A DNA stretch of 64,000 bases from G963692885 sp964658655 (GCA_964658655.1 CAZZZL010000006.1:88702-152701); one strand, 5' to 3'. Numbered from the stretch's first letter, positions 17,880-28,569 are shown. Numbers and translations: made by a program. The notes: a model not told the origin generated them from the letters alone.

Positions 17880-20423
17880 ATGGTGTCCAGAAGGACGTTT
17901 TGCGTTTTGCTTGCCGGCGCAACACAACAGTTGTGTAGTGCTCCACTACCCGCCCTCGATTCGGCACACCCACTCGCTTCGCAAGACGGCAAAGAAGCGG
18001 CGCGCTTCCCGACTCCACCGGACTCTGCGCGCCCTTATGTGCTTTGGATGTGGATGGGGCACAATATCAGCGCCGAAGGGATCACGCGCGATCTTGAAGG
18101 GATGAAGGAAGCTGGCATCGGCGGAGCTACCATTTTCAGCCTGGCCGACACGGTCATTCCGTGGGCGGGAGCGATCCTTAAAAGTCCGACACCCGATGTT
18201 GTTTCCTTCACCGATCCGTGGTGGGCACTTGTTCGCCACGCGGCCCAGGAATGCCATCGGCTTGGTCTTGAGCTCATCCTGCACAACTGCGCGGGATACG
18301 AGAGCAGCGGCGGAACATGGATCCCTCCGGAACTTTCCATGCAGGAGGTTATCTGGTCAGAGATACGCCATAGCGGAGGCAAGCCGCTGCGCACGAAGCT
18401 CAAGCGGGCCGAGGTCGACCCTCACCCCCACGCGCTTTTTCCGGACTGCTATATCCCCTCCGAGGGCAAAGTTGGCGTGCCGATCGTGGAAGCGCGCAAA
18501 ACGTACTACCGCGACATTGCCGTCCTTGCCATGCCTGCCGAAGGTACTGCAGCAAAGGAAAGCCTGGTCGATCTTTCCGCGAAGATGAATGCAGATGGCG
18601 ATATCGATTGGGACGCGCCGGCGGGCGAGTGGATCATCTATCGATTCGGGCACACTACTACTGGAGCCATGATCCAGCCCGCACAATGGGACGCGATGGG
18701 CCTCGAATGCGACAAGATGAGTAAAGAGGCCGTCACCTTCCACGTGCAGCATGTTTTAAATGACATGAAAAAGCACATGGGAGACCAGATGGGCAAGGGT
18801 CTCACTACACTCTACTTCGATAGTTATGAAGCAGGTGATCCCACCTGGACTCCGAAGATGCGCGAAGAATTCAAGAGCAGACGCGGTTACGACATAATCC
18901 CATGGCTGCCGGTCCTGGCAGGTCGTACCATCGGCAGCGAGACCGAGACGAAGAGCTTCCAGAAAGACTTCAAGCGAACTGTCGAAGATCTATACCGCGA
19001 TTGTTACTGGGCGACGCCTCGACCGCTTGCCCATGAGCATGGACTGAAATTCAATGCAGAACCGTACGATGGACCATGGGAGATTGGGGAGGTCGTTCAA
19101 TACCTGGATACGCCGACAGTCGAATTCTGGACGACAAACAACCGGTATTCGCCGTTCAGCCTGGAGCCCGTTGTGAAGGCCGCGCGAGTGCTGCACGACC
19201 AGCTGATTGCAGCGGAAGCATTTACTACTTCGCCTGAGTTTGGAAAGTGGAACGAACATCCCGCATGGTTGAAACCAATCGGAGATGCAGCTTTTTGTGC
19301 CGGGGTGAATCGCGTCAATATTCATCATTTTGTCCAGCAGCCCTGGGATGGGAAATACAAGCCGGGCAATGTGATGGGACAGTGGGGTATTCACCTTGGG
19401 CGTTACCAGACCTGGTGGAAGCCGGGCAAAGCCTGGTTCTCCTACCTGTGGCGCTGCCAGGCGCTGCTGCAGCGCGGAACGTATGTCGCGCCGTCTGACG
19501 CAACGAGCCTGAAGGTTGCCGCGGATGAACCGGGGCCGGAGATTCGAAGCATTCATCGGCAGGACGGCACCACCAAGATATACTTCGTGGCTAATACGGC
19601 GTGGACTGGTGGCGAGGTTCGGTGTACGTTCCCTGTTCAGGGATTGCAGCCGGAAATCTGGGATCCTGTCGCCGATACCGTGCGTGATGTGCAGAATTTT
19701 GTGCAGGCAAACGGGTCTACCAGTTTCTCGATCTCATTCGCTCCAACGCAAAGTTTCTTTTGTGTGTTTCGTCGAGCGGTTCAACATAACCGCACATCGG
19801 GCCGCCTGAAAACAGTCGCCAACTTCCCCCATCTAAAAACAATGACTGAGCTTGATGGGCCCTGGCATGTAAGCTTTGATCCGGCCTGGGGCGGACCTGA
19901 TTCTATTGTTTTTGATACTCTTCAAGACTGGTCTGAACACACGAACAGCGGTATCAAGTACTACTCAGGCACGGCGGTTTACACCAAGACCTTCGAGGTG
20001 CCGAAGCTGGTCGAGGGTCGTCGACTTTACCTCGATCTTGGCAAGGTCAAACATATCGCCGAAGTCAAAGTGAATGACGATGAACTTGGCGTGGTGTGGA
20101 CAGCGCCCTGGCAAGTGGAAGTCACGGAGCGCTTAAAGCCAGGTGCGAATACTGTCGCAATTTCTGTGACAAATGTCTGGGCGAACCGGCTCATAGGCGA
20201 TGAACAGCATCCTGCCGACATCGTCTGGCAAATCGGTGATCCCAAATTCAAGAGTGGATATTTTCTCAAGGAGTTTCCTGAGTGGTTTCTGAAGAACGAA
20301 CCCCGCCCCTCGAAAGAGAGGCTGACGTTCACAACCTGGAATTACTTTGAGAAAGACTCTCCGCTGGAATCTTCCGGATTGCTTGGACCCGTACAGCTGT
20401 TAATCGAATCGAAAGATGCTTGA
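17880..20423 (+). CDS. GH106-type alpha-L-rhamnosidase, exported
   Basis: An 847-residue protein of the GH106 kind, which removes alpha-L-rhamnose from plant polysaccharides. The N-terminus has a twin-arginine-like start (VSRRTFCVLLAGA). The catalytic (beta/alpha)8 region starts at RPYVLWMWMGHNIS and holds the family pattern EGITRDLEGMKEAGIGGATI, then ECHRLGLELILHNCAGYESS, then LYFDSYEAGDPTWTPKMREEF (acidic candidates Asp and Glu). The C-terminal quarter has a beta-sandwich sugar-binding domain (YSGTAVYTKTFEVP, LYLDLGKVKHIAEVKVND, VWTAPWQVEVT) typical of GH2-like accessory domains. GTCATGGTG at the start lacks a strong binding site. It is first of three rightward genes (GH106, GH78, GH29) with very short gaps, so one transcript is likely. 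Confidence 0.85.
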   Translation: MVSRRTFCVLLAGATQQLCSAPLPALDSAHPLASQDGKEAARFPTPPDSARPYVLWMWMGHNISAEGITRDLEGMKEAGIGGATIFSLADTVIPWAGAILKSPTPDVVSFTDPWWALVRHAAQECHRLGLELILHNCAGYESSGGTWIPPELSMQEVIWSEIRHSGGKPLRTKLKRAEVDPHPHALFPDCYIPSEGKVGVPIVEARKTYYRDIAVLAMPAEGTAAKESLVDLSAKMNADGDIDWDAPAGEWIIYRFGHTTTGAMIQPAQWDAMGLECDKMSKEAVTFHVQHVLNDMKKHMGDQMGKGLTTLYFDSYEAGDPTWTPKMREEFKSRRGYDIIPWLPVLAGRTIGSETETKSFQKDFKRTVEDLYRDCYWATPRPLAHEHGLKFNAEPYDGPWEIGEVVQYLDTPTVEFWTTNNRYSPFSLEPVVKAARVLHDQLIAAEAFTTSPEFGKWNEHPAWLKPIGDAAFCAGVNRVNIHHFVQQPWDGKYKPGNVMGQWGIHLGRYQTWWKPGKAWFSYLWRCQALLQRGTYVAPSDATSLKVAADEPGPEIRSIHRQDGTTKIYFVANTAWTGGEVRCTFPVQGLQPEIWDPVADTVRDVQNFVQANGSTSFSISFAPTQSFFCVFRRAVQHNRTSGRLKTVANFPHLKTMTELDGPWHVSFDPAWGGPDSIVFDTLQDWSEHTNSGIKYYSGTAVYTKTFEVPKLVEGRRLYLDLGKVKHIAEVKVNDDELGVVWTAPWQVEVTERLKPGANTVAISVTNVWANRLIGDEQHPADIVWQIGDPKFKSGYFLKEFPEWFLKNEPRPSKERLTFTTWNYFEKDSPLESSGLLGPVQLLIESKDA

Positions 20424-20450
20424 GCAGTTCCGCTAAAGGGCACACAGATT

Positions 20451-23282
20451 ATGGCTGGACCGGGCGATTTGAGTTTTAGGGTTATGGCTCCGTTACGTTG
20501 CGCGGTTCTCCTGATTTGTCTGCTGTTCGCGGGAGACGCCACTTGCCTGGCGCAGCGCAGTGATGTCGGCCCATCTCCTGTACTTGCGCCTCGCGGCCTG
20601 CTGTGTGATGGGACGATCAACCCACTGGGACTTGACAGTCCTGCACCGATCTTCCACTGGACGCTGGTGGCGAGCGGACGCCAGCTTCGCGGCATACGAC
20701 AATCTGCGTTTCGCATAGTGGTTGCTCGATCGCGCGCGGCACTCGATCACGATAACGGAGACGCCTGGGATTCACGCCGAACGGTTGGGACCATGGAACC
20801 GTTCACCAGATATGGTGGCAATGCGTTTCTTCCGGACACCACGTATTACTGGAAAGTGCGGGTCTGGACCGGAAAGGGAAGTGCCTCGGCGTGGAGCGCG
20901 CCCGCCAAATTTACGACAGGTATGCTGCAGCCCTCGAACTGGCAGGCGAAGTGGATCGCCGGTGTTGCCGATAGTGCCCGTCTGCCACAGGCGCAGGGAG
21001 ATGACGAGAGTAGGGTCGAGTCGGTACCGCCTCTGCCAATTTTTCGCTATGGGTTCAAAGTGAGCAAGCCGCTGGCGCGAGCAACGCTATTTATCGCGGG
21101 GCTTGGTGAGTCGGAATCATTTGTCAATGGGCATCCTGTCACCAATGCGCTGCTGACTCCCGGCTGGTCTGCGTATCGCAAGACAGTGCTCTATGACACC
21201 TATGACGCTACCTCACTGTTGCATCAAGGCGCCAACGTGATTGGAGTCTCGCTTGGCAACGGCATGTATAACGTGGGGGGATTAAAGGGCCGTTATACAA
21301 AATTTGTCGGCTCCATGGGACAGCCAAAGCTGATTGCGGAGTTGCATCTCCACTACACAGATGGAACGACAGCAACGATTACGAGTGGCGACGATTGGAA
21401 AACCTCAGATGGGCCTGTCCGGTTTTCATCTATTTATGGTGGCGAGGATTACGATGCAAGGTTAGCGCCACCAGGCTGGATGCAGATGGCGTTTGATGAT
21501 CAATCCTGGCGCCCCGCAGTTGTAGTGGATGGTCCGGGAGGGGTATTACGCTCCGAGCGCCTGCCGCCTGTCGGTGCGGTTCACCGGTACAAGCCGGTGG
21601 CGATCAAACAAATCAATGATCATGTCACGCGCTACGACTTCGGTAAGAATTTTGCCGGAACTCCAGAGATCGAAGTCCATGGTCCGGCGGGTTCAAGCGT
21701 GCAGATTTTGACAGGTGAATTGCTCGATGCGTCCGGGCGCGTAACCCAGCGAAGTGCCGCTGCGACGAAAGATGCTCCCGTCCTGTTCAACTACACTCTT
21801 CGCGGTAAGGGTGTGGAGCACTGGTCGCCGAAGTTCACTTATTACGGCTTTCGCTATGCCGAAGTGACGGTCGCAGGAGACTCAGGACTTCCGCACATTG
21901 ATGCAATTAAAGGACAGGAATTGCACGACGCCGTTACGGTGGATGGCAGGTTCAGTAACTCCGATGAGATGCTCAATCGCATTCATCGATTGATTGATGC
22001 GGCGATGCTCAACAATATGGTCAGCGTGTTGACCGACTGTCCGACACGCGAAAAGCTCGGGTGGCTCGAGCAGACACATCTTGCCGGCACTGCGCTCATG
22101 TACAACTACGACCTCTCGCTTCTCTACAGGAAGCTATCGATGGATATTCGCGACGCGCAGCTGAGCGACGGCATGGTGCCATCGATCGCGCCGGAGGTCG
22201 TGGCTTTTTCGGGAAGCTTTCGTGATTCGCCCGAGTGGGGCAGTGCGATCATTCTGAGCCCGTGGATTGCGTATACCTTTTATGGCGATAAGCAGGTGTT
22301 GCGCGAGAACTACCAGGCAATGGTTGCTTATGTCGACTATCTACTAAGTCGATCGAAAGATAACATGCTGGTCTATGGGCTTGGTGACTGGTATGACATA
22401 GGACCAGGCGAGCCAGGCGAGTCCAAGTTGACAACCCTGGGATTGACTGCGACCGCAACCTATTATGAAGATCTGCTGGACCTGGAGCGCATTGCGAAGA
22501 TATTGGATAAGCCAGATGAAGCAGCCGGATTTGAAAGTCGGGCTGCTGCTGTGAAGGCATCGTTCAATCAGCATCTGTTTCATGCAGACACGAACAGCTA
22601 TGACCGGGGCAGCCAGACAGCGAATGCGATGGCGCTTGCATTGGACCTGGTGCCGGACGGTCATAGGGCCGGCGTGCTCAACAGTCTTATCCGAGATATT
22701 CGGGAACATGGAAATCACGTGACTGCAGGTGATATCGGATTTCACTACCTGGTCAGAGCTTTGAGCGATGGTGGTCGCTCCGATGTGATGTATAGCATGC
22801 TCATGCTTTCTGACAGTCCCAGCTACGGCTATCAACTCAAGACTGGAGCTACGGCACTGACCGAGGCATGGGATGCGAATCCAAAATCGTCACAGGACCA
22901 TTTCATGCTGGGACATGCGGAGGAGTGGTTCTATCGCGGGCTCGGTGGTATCGATTTCAATATGAGCCGCGAGAGCGACCGGCGTATATGGGTTCATCCG
23001 CAGGTTTTGGGAAACATACGCTCGGCCTCTGTCGGGTATGACTCCGTACTTGGAACTATCGGTTCGAGTTGGCATTTACTAGGGAACGAACTCAATATCG
23101 ATATTTCGGTACCGCCAGGCGCTACGGCCACTGTCTCATTGCCAGTCGGATTCACCAGTGAGGTGAGAGAGTCAGGGCGAGACCTGAAGGGAAACCTTGG
23201 TGTGCTTTCGGTTGACGAGAAGAGCGATAGCGTGTCGTGCGTGATTGGCTCCGGAAACTATCACTTTTCTGCACGCCGCTAA
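20451..23282 (+). CDS. GH78 alpha-L-rhamnosidase, exported
   Basis: A 943-residue classical GH78 enzyme. It has a signal peptide (MAPLRCAVLLICLLFAGDATCLA; the true start may be the second Met at 20484), an N-terminal fibronectin-like domain (GLDSPAPIFHWTL), an accessory beta domain with the family phrase LGESESFVNGHPV and NVIGVSLGNGMYN, and a catalytic (alpha/alpha)6 barrel. The active-site motif TDCPTREKLGWLEQ starts near residue 528. GDWYDIGPGEPGESKLT and SYGYQLKTGATALTEAWD follow as in other family members, then a C-terminal beta domain. It removes terminal alpha-L-rhamnose. It lies 27 bp after GH106 and 7 bp before the next open frame, inside an apparent operon. Confidence 0.92.
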   Translation: MAGPGDLSFRVMAPLRCAVLLICLLFAGDATCLAQRSDVGPSPVLAPRGLLCDGTINPLGLDSPAPIFHWTLVASGRQLRGIRQSAFRIVVARSRAALDHDNGDAWDSRRTVGTMEPFTRYGGNAFLPDTTYYWKVRVWTGKGSASAWSAPAKFTTGMLQPSNWQAKWIAGVADSARLPQAQGDDESRVESVPPLPIFRYGFKVSKPLARATLFIAGLGESESFVNGHPVTNALLTPGWSAYRKTVLYDTYDATSLLHQGANVIGVSLGNGMYNVGGLKGRYTKFVGSMGQPKLIAELHLHYTDGTTATITSGDDWKTSDGPVRFSSIYGGEDYDARLAPPGWMQMAFDDQSWRPAVVVDGPGGVLRSERLPPVGAVHRYKPVAIKQINDHVTRYDFGKNFAGTPEIEVHGPAGSSVQILTGELLDASGRVTQRSAAATKDAPVLFNYTLRGKGVEHWSPKFTYYGFRYAEVTVAGDSGLPHIDAIKGQELHDAVTVDGRFSNSDEMLNRIHRLIDAAMLNNMVSVLTDCPTREKLGWLEQTHLAGTALMYNYDLSLLYRKLSMDIRDAQLSDGMVPSIAPEVVAFSGSFRDSPEWGSAIILSPWIAYTFYGDKQVLRENYQAMVAYVDYLLSRSKDNMLVYGLGDWYDIGPGEPGESKLTTLGLTATATYYEDLLDLERIAKILDKPDEAAGFESRAAAVKASFNQHLFHADTNSYDRGSQTANAMALALDLVPDGHRAGVLNSLIRDIREHGNHVTAGDIGFHYLVRALSDGGRSDVMYSMLMLSDSPSYGYQLKTGATALTEAWDANPKSSQDHFMLGHAEEWFYRGLGGIDFNMSRESDRRIWVHPQVLGNIRSASVGYDSVLGTIGSSWHLLGNELNIDISVPPGATATVSLPVGFTSEVRESGRDLKGNLGVLSVDEKSDSVSCVIGSGNYHFSARR

Positions 23283-23303
23283 AAAATATTGTGGAGGTTA
23301 CAG

Positions 23304-25103
23304 TTGGAAAGTGCCGCAGGATCCAAGCGTGTCAACGGGTGCTTCAAGAGTAGTTATGGCCTGAACTTTTTCATGCGCTGCTTCAGTGTTTCAGTGGCGC
23401 TGTCCTTGTGCGTGGCAGGTCATGGTCAGCAGATGCCGGCCCCTGCACCGATCCCGATGATTCCGCCGGCGCAACCGGAAGACTCGCTGACCATGCAGGA
23501 CCCGGATACCTTTCCCGAGGTAAAGATGGACTTTCCGATTGCGGAAGGACCATTCCAACCCACGTGGGACTCGATCAACAAGAATTATCCGCGGGATCCG
23601 GCATGGCTGCGACAAGCGAGGTTCGGAATATGGGTACACTTCGGTCCGCAGTCGGCTGGCGAAAGCGGTGATTGGTATGCCCGCAAAATGTATCAACCAG
23701 GGACGCTTGCCTATAAGAACCATCTCCGCGCTTATGGACCGCCTTCGAGATCCGGATATAAAGAATTGCTTCACCAGTGGAACCCGACGAAGCTGGATCC
23801 AGTCAAGCTGGTAAAAACCTATCACGATGCGGGTGCCCGTTTTCTCATTATCCAGGGCGTGCATCATGACAATTTTGATAACTGGAATTCTACGTACCAG
23901 CCGTGGAACTCGGTGAACATGGGACCGCACCGCGACCTTCTTGGCGAATGGTCGAAAGCTTCGAAGGCGGCGGGGATGCGTTATGGAGTCGGATTTCACC
24001 ATGAGTACACATGGTGGTGGTATCAGCCGGCGTTCGGCAGCGATACGACTGGGCCGCGGGCAGGCGTTCCATACGACGCGAATGAGACACTTGCCGATGG
24101 AAAGGGTAAGTGGTGGGAAGGCTACGACCCGCGGCTGCTGTACGGCATCAACCTGCGTGCCTACAAGGATGTTGCGAATGCGCAGTATCGCCCGGAGAAA
24201 GGCATCTTTCAGAACCACCTGACATACGCGCACTGGTATGCGACACGATGGTCCCTCCGCATCATGGACGTAATGAATAAGTACGATCCGGACTTCATCT
24301 TTACGGACGGCGACTCGACAGGTCCGTTTACCGGATACGCTACGGGAACCGGCTATAAGTGCGACGCGATACAGCGGGTTGTTGCCGATTATTACAATCG
24401 ATCTCTCAAGCAACGTGGCCAGGTCGATACCTTCAGCATCGTGAAATTTCATCCGCCCCAGCGCGGGATTGCCACGACCTTTGAAGGATCGTTTCCAGAC
24501 GGCATCAAGACGGACCAGATGTGGTTGGGAGAAAACGCCGTTGGCGACTGGTTTTACAAGCCCGACTTTGTTTATAGTGCGCGCGCCTTGATTCTATACA
24601 TGCTTGAGATTGTGTCGCGCGACGGTAATTACGCAGTCAATGTCTCTCTGCGACCGGATGGGTCTCTCGATGAGGGCAGTCAGCGTATGCTTCGCGAAGT
24701 AGGTGCCTGGATGAGGATCAATGGTGAAGCCATCTACGGAAGCAGTGCCTGGGTGAAGCTTGGTGAAGGAGAGAAAGACTCGGATGGAAAGTTAAAGACG
24801 CTGCCTGCCGGGCAACTGGGCGAACCACAGGCTGCATTCCGCTTTGGTCCTTCTGATTTCCGCTTCACGAAAGGCCAGGATGGCGCCGTCTACGCTTTTG
24901 CGCTCTCGATTCCGAAGCCCGGAGCCCGTGTGAAGATCATCTCGCTTGGTTCAGGGGCGGGACTTCTTACTCCGCAAATTCATTCGGTGAGCATGTTGGG
25001 AAGCTCCCAAAAACTGGTATGGAAGCAGCAGGCGGGGGCGCTGGAAATTGTAGCGCCTGCGCAGATGCCATCGCAGATCGCAGTTGTTTTCAAGGTCAAA
25101 TAG
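23304..25103 (+). CDS. GH29 alpha-L-fucosidase, exported
   Basis: About 600 residues. GH29 enzymes hydrolyse alpha-linked L-fucose with retention. The family opening ARFGIWVHFGPQSAGESGDWYAR begins near residue 107, LIIQGVHHDNFDNWNSTY follows, and the likely nucleophile Asp is in FIFTDGDS near residue 332. A TTG start at 23304 is chosen because GGAGG lies 6 bases before it; the coding frame is open from 23289. A signal-like stretch (MRCFSVSVALSLCVAGHGQQ) follows about 20 residues in, so an ATG start there is also possible. It is the last gene of the GH106-GH78-GH29 run and ends just before a strong terminator shared with the convergent receptor gene. Confidence 0.9.
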   Translation: MESAAGSKRVNGCFKSSYGLNFFMRCFSVSVALSLCVAGHGQQMPAPAPIPMIPPAQPEDSLTMQDPDTFPEVKMDFPIAEGPFQPTWDSINKNYPRDPAWLRQARFGIWVHFGPQSAGESGDWYARKMYQPGTLAYKNHLRAYGPPSRSGYKELLHQWNPTKLDPVKLVKTYHDAGARFLIIQGVHHDNFDNWNSTYQPWNSVNMGPHRDLLGEWSKASKAAGMRYGVGFHHEYTWWWYQPAFGSDTTGPRAGVPYDANETLADGKGKWWEGYDPRLLYGINLRAYKDVANAQYRPEKGIFQNHLTYAHWYATRWSLRIMDVMNKYDPDFIFTDGDSTGPFTGYATGTGYKCDAIQRVVADYYNRSLKQRGQVDTFSIVKFHPPQRGIATTFEGSFPDGIKTDQMWLGENAVGDWFYKPDFVYSARALILYMLEIVSRDGNYAVNVSLRPDGSLDEGSQRMLREVGAWMRINGEAIYGSSAWVKLGEGEKDSDGKLKTLPAGQLGEPQAAFRFGPSDFRFTKGQDGAVYAFALSIPKPGARVKIISLGSGAGLLTPQIHSVSMLGSSQKLVWKQQAGALEIVAPAQMPSQIAVVFKVK

Positions 25104-25145
25104 TTGCGATAATCCAGCCGCGCTCTTCGTCAGCTTATCGAGCCA

Positions 25146-25186
25146 AAAAATGGCCCGGAGCTCGTAAAGAGATCCGGGCCATTTTT
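25146..25186. terminator. bidirectional terminator between GH29 and TonB receptor 2
   Basis: A 14-bp stem, AAAAATGGCCCGGA (25146-25159) with TCCGGGCCATTTTT (25173-25186), and a 13-base loop. A and T runs flank both sides, so it can stop transcription from both convergent genes. Confidence 0.92.
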
Positions 25187-25197
25187 GCATTCAGGGA

Positions 25198-28100
25198 CTA
25201 GAACGTTACCTTCAGCGCGGCCTGGATGACACGCGGGGCGATCGGGCCTATGCCAGAAATCTGACCGAAGTTGCTATCGTCCGGATTGTTATCGGGCGAA
25301 CCGTAACTGGGAGTATTTAACGCGTTGAACATCTCCCAGCGGAACTGTGTCATGACCCGCTCCTTGTAGTTGAAGTTCTTGATGAAGCCTGAGTCCATGG
25401 TGTGGACGGGTGGTGATTGAATCAGGAACTTTTCCGAATTACCTGGGGTACCGTATTCGTTTAAAGTGAAGGCAGCCTGGTTGAAGTAGTTATTCAGCCA
25501 GTGGGACTTACCGCCCTGGCGTACTTGCAGTGAGGCTCCCGGAACGCGATCGGCCCTGTCCTGACCGATGTCGAATCCGGAACGGTTGCGGCCCTGACCA
25601 CCATTGATACCAAATGGCTCACCGGATTCCATCGTGTAAATCGCACTTAACTCCCAGCCGCCCAGGACGTTCTTCACGAGGAAGTTATGGCCTGTGAAGC
25701 TTGGACCTCTGTACCGTCCGTAAGTGACAGAGACCAGCGGTACATTGAGGCTGGAGCTACCAAAGTCGTGTCGAATATTCAGGGGATCACTTACGCTCGA
25801 TTCAAAGTCAGGATCGCCCGAGCCTCCTACGTCCAGTGTTTTGGACCAGGTGAAGTTGGACTGAATTTGAAAGCCGCGTGAGAACTTATGCTCTACCCCT
25901 GCTTGCAGCGATTCGTAGCGTGATGTTCCTCCGTCCTGAACCTGCAGGATTTGCGCAAAGGCCGGATTCCCGCGAAGTGTGCCTTGTGGAGGGACCGGCA
26001 CGCCAACACCCAGCGGAACGCCTGGATTGAGATCAACGGTAGTGGCCTGGTGGTAGGATTCGCTGCCAACGTAGGCAAGGTGCATCGCGTTGAATCTTCC
26101 AAATTGCTGTTCCAGCGACAGGTTCCAGCTCTGGGTGATACCCAGTTTTAAGCTGGGACTGAAAGTCGCCTGGATATTCTGTGCGCCCGCGAAGAGAGAA
26201 GCACTGGACGGGTTTTGTTGCGGGCCAGCAAAAGGTGGGAACGGGCTTTTGCCTGCTGCAAGGCCTCCGCCGCCGGCGAAGTTCGTCCACGGATTATCGA
26301 AGGGTACGATAGCGCCTCCTCCCACATTATAGGTGGGGGAAAAAGGTGCAACGTCCCCAATTCTCTGATAGAAGGCATCTTCCATGGGGGTAGTGAAGAG
26401 ACCGAAAGCTGCGCGAACGGCAGTCGTCGGATTGGGGGACCACGCAATACCTACACGCGGTTCGAAGTAGTAATAGCTTGATTTATAAAGAGTGTCGCTG
26501 ATGCCATGGTCGCCAGGGAATACAAGCCCGAGCGGAGCATTGGGAAAACGAGTGCTCTGTTGGCCTGGCACGAAGTCTGCACCGCGTCCGCCAGCGACGT
26601 GGGCAGGTGTATTCGGATCCCAGCGAAGCCCAAGTGTTGCAGTCAAGTTGGGCTTGATCTTGTATTGATCCTGGGCGTAGACGCCAACCATCCATTGAGA
26701 GGTAGCGTTATATTCACCCGCTCCCTGGGTGATGCTGCCTGCGTCACCCAGAAGAAAGTCGGCAAACGGTACCCCAGTATAGGCGCCGGTAAAACCGATG
26801 ATGGGACTCTCGACAAAGAGCGAGCTTTCGGTGTGGTGGCGGTGGAAGACATCGCCGCCGGCGGAGATCGTATGGCGTCCTGCAGTCTTTGTAAATGTCT
26901 CGGTCAGACTATAGTCCATACGTTTTGTCTTGAAGGGATTGCTCGAAAAAGAGCTGAAGCCGACCGTGGGAGTGTACTGGCTCACGTTGCCATTGTTGAC
27001 GTTGAAGTCTTCGAGGTAGCACGCATTCGGTGGATCCTGGACGTTAATAAATCGCGAGAGACAGATGGGTTTGCCACTGGAGTCAAGAACTGCTGTCCCC
27101 GTATTCAGGTCGTAGGTAATGTAACCAAGTGCGAGCGTGTTAAGCGTGGAAGGATTGATCGTCCACGTGTGGTTAAGGACCTCGCTGAGGAAGACGCCGT
27201 TGGTTCCTGCAACGCCAACGAGGATGTTATTAGGGGTAGTCTCGGGAGTCTGCGTGTAGTAGTTCACAAAGCTGCGGACGAAGAAGCGCTGCTTGTCACT
27301 GAGGTCGTAGTCCAGTCGCGCGGTGTACTCGTTATAAATAGTGGGCTGCACCGGGTAGACAACATTCGTCTGGCCGGTTTGCGCGTTTTGACCAAGCGGA
27401 ATATAGCTCAGCATCTTAACGGCGCCGGGGCTGTATAGCTTTGGATCAATCTTATTTCCAACGAATGGGGCAGGGAGCACAATCGGGCTTGAGCCAGACA
27501 GCAGTGCTGAGAAGTCACCGTTGCGCTCGGCCTGCGTTGGAGTGAAAGTAATATTTGTGTTGGCCTGGTAACTCTGCCGCGTGCCCTGATAGTTGCCAAA
27601 GAAAAAGAGCTTATCCTTCAGGTGCGGGACGGAACCTCCCAAATAGCCACCGAACTGGTTTCTATGCAGACCATCCACTAGTCCGCTGAATGGATTTGCC
27701 GCATTGAAGTAACCGTTGCGGAGAAATTCAAAGATACCGCCGTGGTACTTATTGGTTCCCGACTTGGTTTCGATACTGACGATGGCAGATGGAGCAAAGC
27801 CGTTACGCGCATCGAAGTTATTAGAAATGACGCGAAACTCCTGGGTAGCATCGGGGTTAGGAAAAGGAAGTGCAAGCAGGAGATAGGTGTCCATGTGCGA
27901 GACACCATCAAGAAGGTACCAGGTGCTGCCTTGCCGCTGGCCGCCCGCGGAGGCACCCGATTCATTCGGAAAGGAGTTAGTGGTCTGCAGGGTAGATGCC
28001 TGACTTTGTAATTCGTTCGTGACACCGGCGGAAAGAAAGACCAGGGTGCCGGGATCGCGGCCGTTTAGTGGAAGATCCTTGATAGTCGCTTCGTCGACGA

Positions 28101-28569
28101 TCTGGCTTATCTCCGGAGTGGTCGTGTTGATGAGTTCAGCGCCTCCATTGACCGTGACGCTGTCCTGGGCGCCGCCCAGCTTCAGCGGGAGATTCAATGT
28201 AGCCGATTGACCAACCGTGAGCGAGATACCTGTTTCATGAAGCGGCGCGAAACCATCTCTGCTGACAGTTAGTTCGTACTGGCCGGCCGGCAAAGAATTA
28301 AAGGTGTAGTTGCCGGCTTTATCGCTATCAACAGTGACAGACAGGTTGGTGCCGGAATTGGTTGCTGTCACATGGACGTCGGGAAGGGCGCCGCCGCTTG
28401 GATCAGTCACCGATCCGCTCAGTTGGGCGCTGGTACTTGACTGCGCTAAAGCAATGGGAACGTAGACCCCGAGGCAACAGCTCAATGCAGCACCCGCAAT
28501 CGTGGTCCACGCGGTATGTCTAAGTGACTGGACTGGACGCCCGTGAAGTAAGCGAAAGATTCGGTTCAT
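25198..28569 (-). CDS. Oar-type TonB-dependent outer-membrane receptor 2
   Basis: About 1,123 residues with the same plan as receptor 1: signal peptide (GAALSCCLGVYVPIALA), carboxypeptidase-regulatory-like domain (LSGSVTDPSGGALPDVHVTA, GNYTFNSLPAGQYELTVSRDG), plug (IKDLPLNGRDPGTLVFLSAGV) and barrel ending in VIQAALKVTF. The start at 28569 has GGAGG 8 bases upstream; an in-frame start at 28632 has none. Two LacI-type operators (28849-28864 and 28972-28983) lie upstream, linking it to the permease-kinase-GH4 operon and to the second LacI gene. The transported substrate is probably the glycan or glycopeptide that those genes process. Confidence 0.9.
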   Translation of the reverse strand: MNRIFRLLHGRPVQSLRHTAWTTIAGAALSCCLGVYVPIALAQSSTSAQLSGSVTDPSGGALPDVHVTATNSGTNLSVTVDSDKAGNYTFNSLPAGQYELTVSRDGFAPLHETGISLTVGQSATLNLPLKLGGAQDSVTVNGGAELINTTTPEISQIVDEATIKDLPLNGRDPGTLVFLSAGVTNELQSQASTLQTTNSFPNESGASAGGQRQGSTWYLLDGVSHMDTYLLLALPFPNPDATQEFRVISNNFDARNGFAPSAIVSIETKSGTNKYHGGIFEFLRNGYFNAANPFSGLVDGLHRNQFGGYLGGSVPHLKDKLFFFGNYQGTRQSYQANTNITFTPTQAERNGDFSALLSGSSPIVLPAPFVGNKIDPKLYSPGAVKMLSYIPLGQNAQTGQTNVVYPVQPTIYNEYTARLDYDLSDKQRFFVRSFVNYYTQTPETTPNNILVGVAGTNGVFLSEVLNHTWTINPSTLNTLALGYITYDLNTGTAVLDSSGKPICLSRFINVQDPPNACYLEDFNVNNGNVSQYTPTVGFSSFSSNPFKTKRMDYSLTETFTKTAGRHTISAGGDVFHRHHTESSLFVESPIIGFTGAYTGVPFADFLLGDAGSITQGAGEYNATSQWMVGVYAQDQYKIKPNLTATLGLRWDPNTPAHVAGGRGADFVPGQQSTRFPNAPLGLVFPGDHGISDTLYKSSYYYFEPRVGIAWSPNPTTAVRAAFGLFTTPMEDAFYQRIGDVAPFSPTYNVGGGAIVPFDNPWTNFAGGGGLAAGKSPFPPFAGPQQNPSSASLFAGAQNIQATFSPSLKLGITQSWNLSLEQQFGRFNAMHLAYVGSESYHQATTVDLNPGVPLGVGVPVPPQGTLRGNPAFAQILQVQDGGTSRYESLQAGVEHKFSRGFQIQSNFTWSKTLDVGGSGDPDFESSVSDPLNIRHDFGSSSLNVPLVSVTYGRYRGPSFTGHNFLVKNVLGGWELSAIYTMESGEPFGINGGQGRNRSGFDIGQDRADRVPGASLQVRQGGKSHWLNNYFNQAAFTLNEYGTPGNSEKFLIQSPPVHTMDSGFIKNFNYKERVMTQFRWEMFNALNTPSYGSPDNNPDDSNFGQISGIGPIAPRVIQAALKVTF

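Noticed and set aside
26506..27438. Long open frame opposite the second TonB-dependent receptor
   Set aside because: It lies fully inside the well-supported receptor gene on the other strand, with no ribosome binding site or family features.
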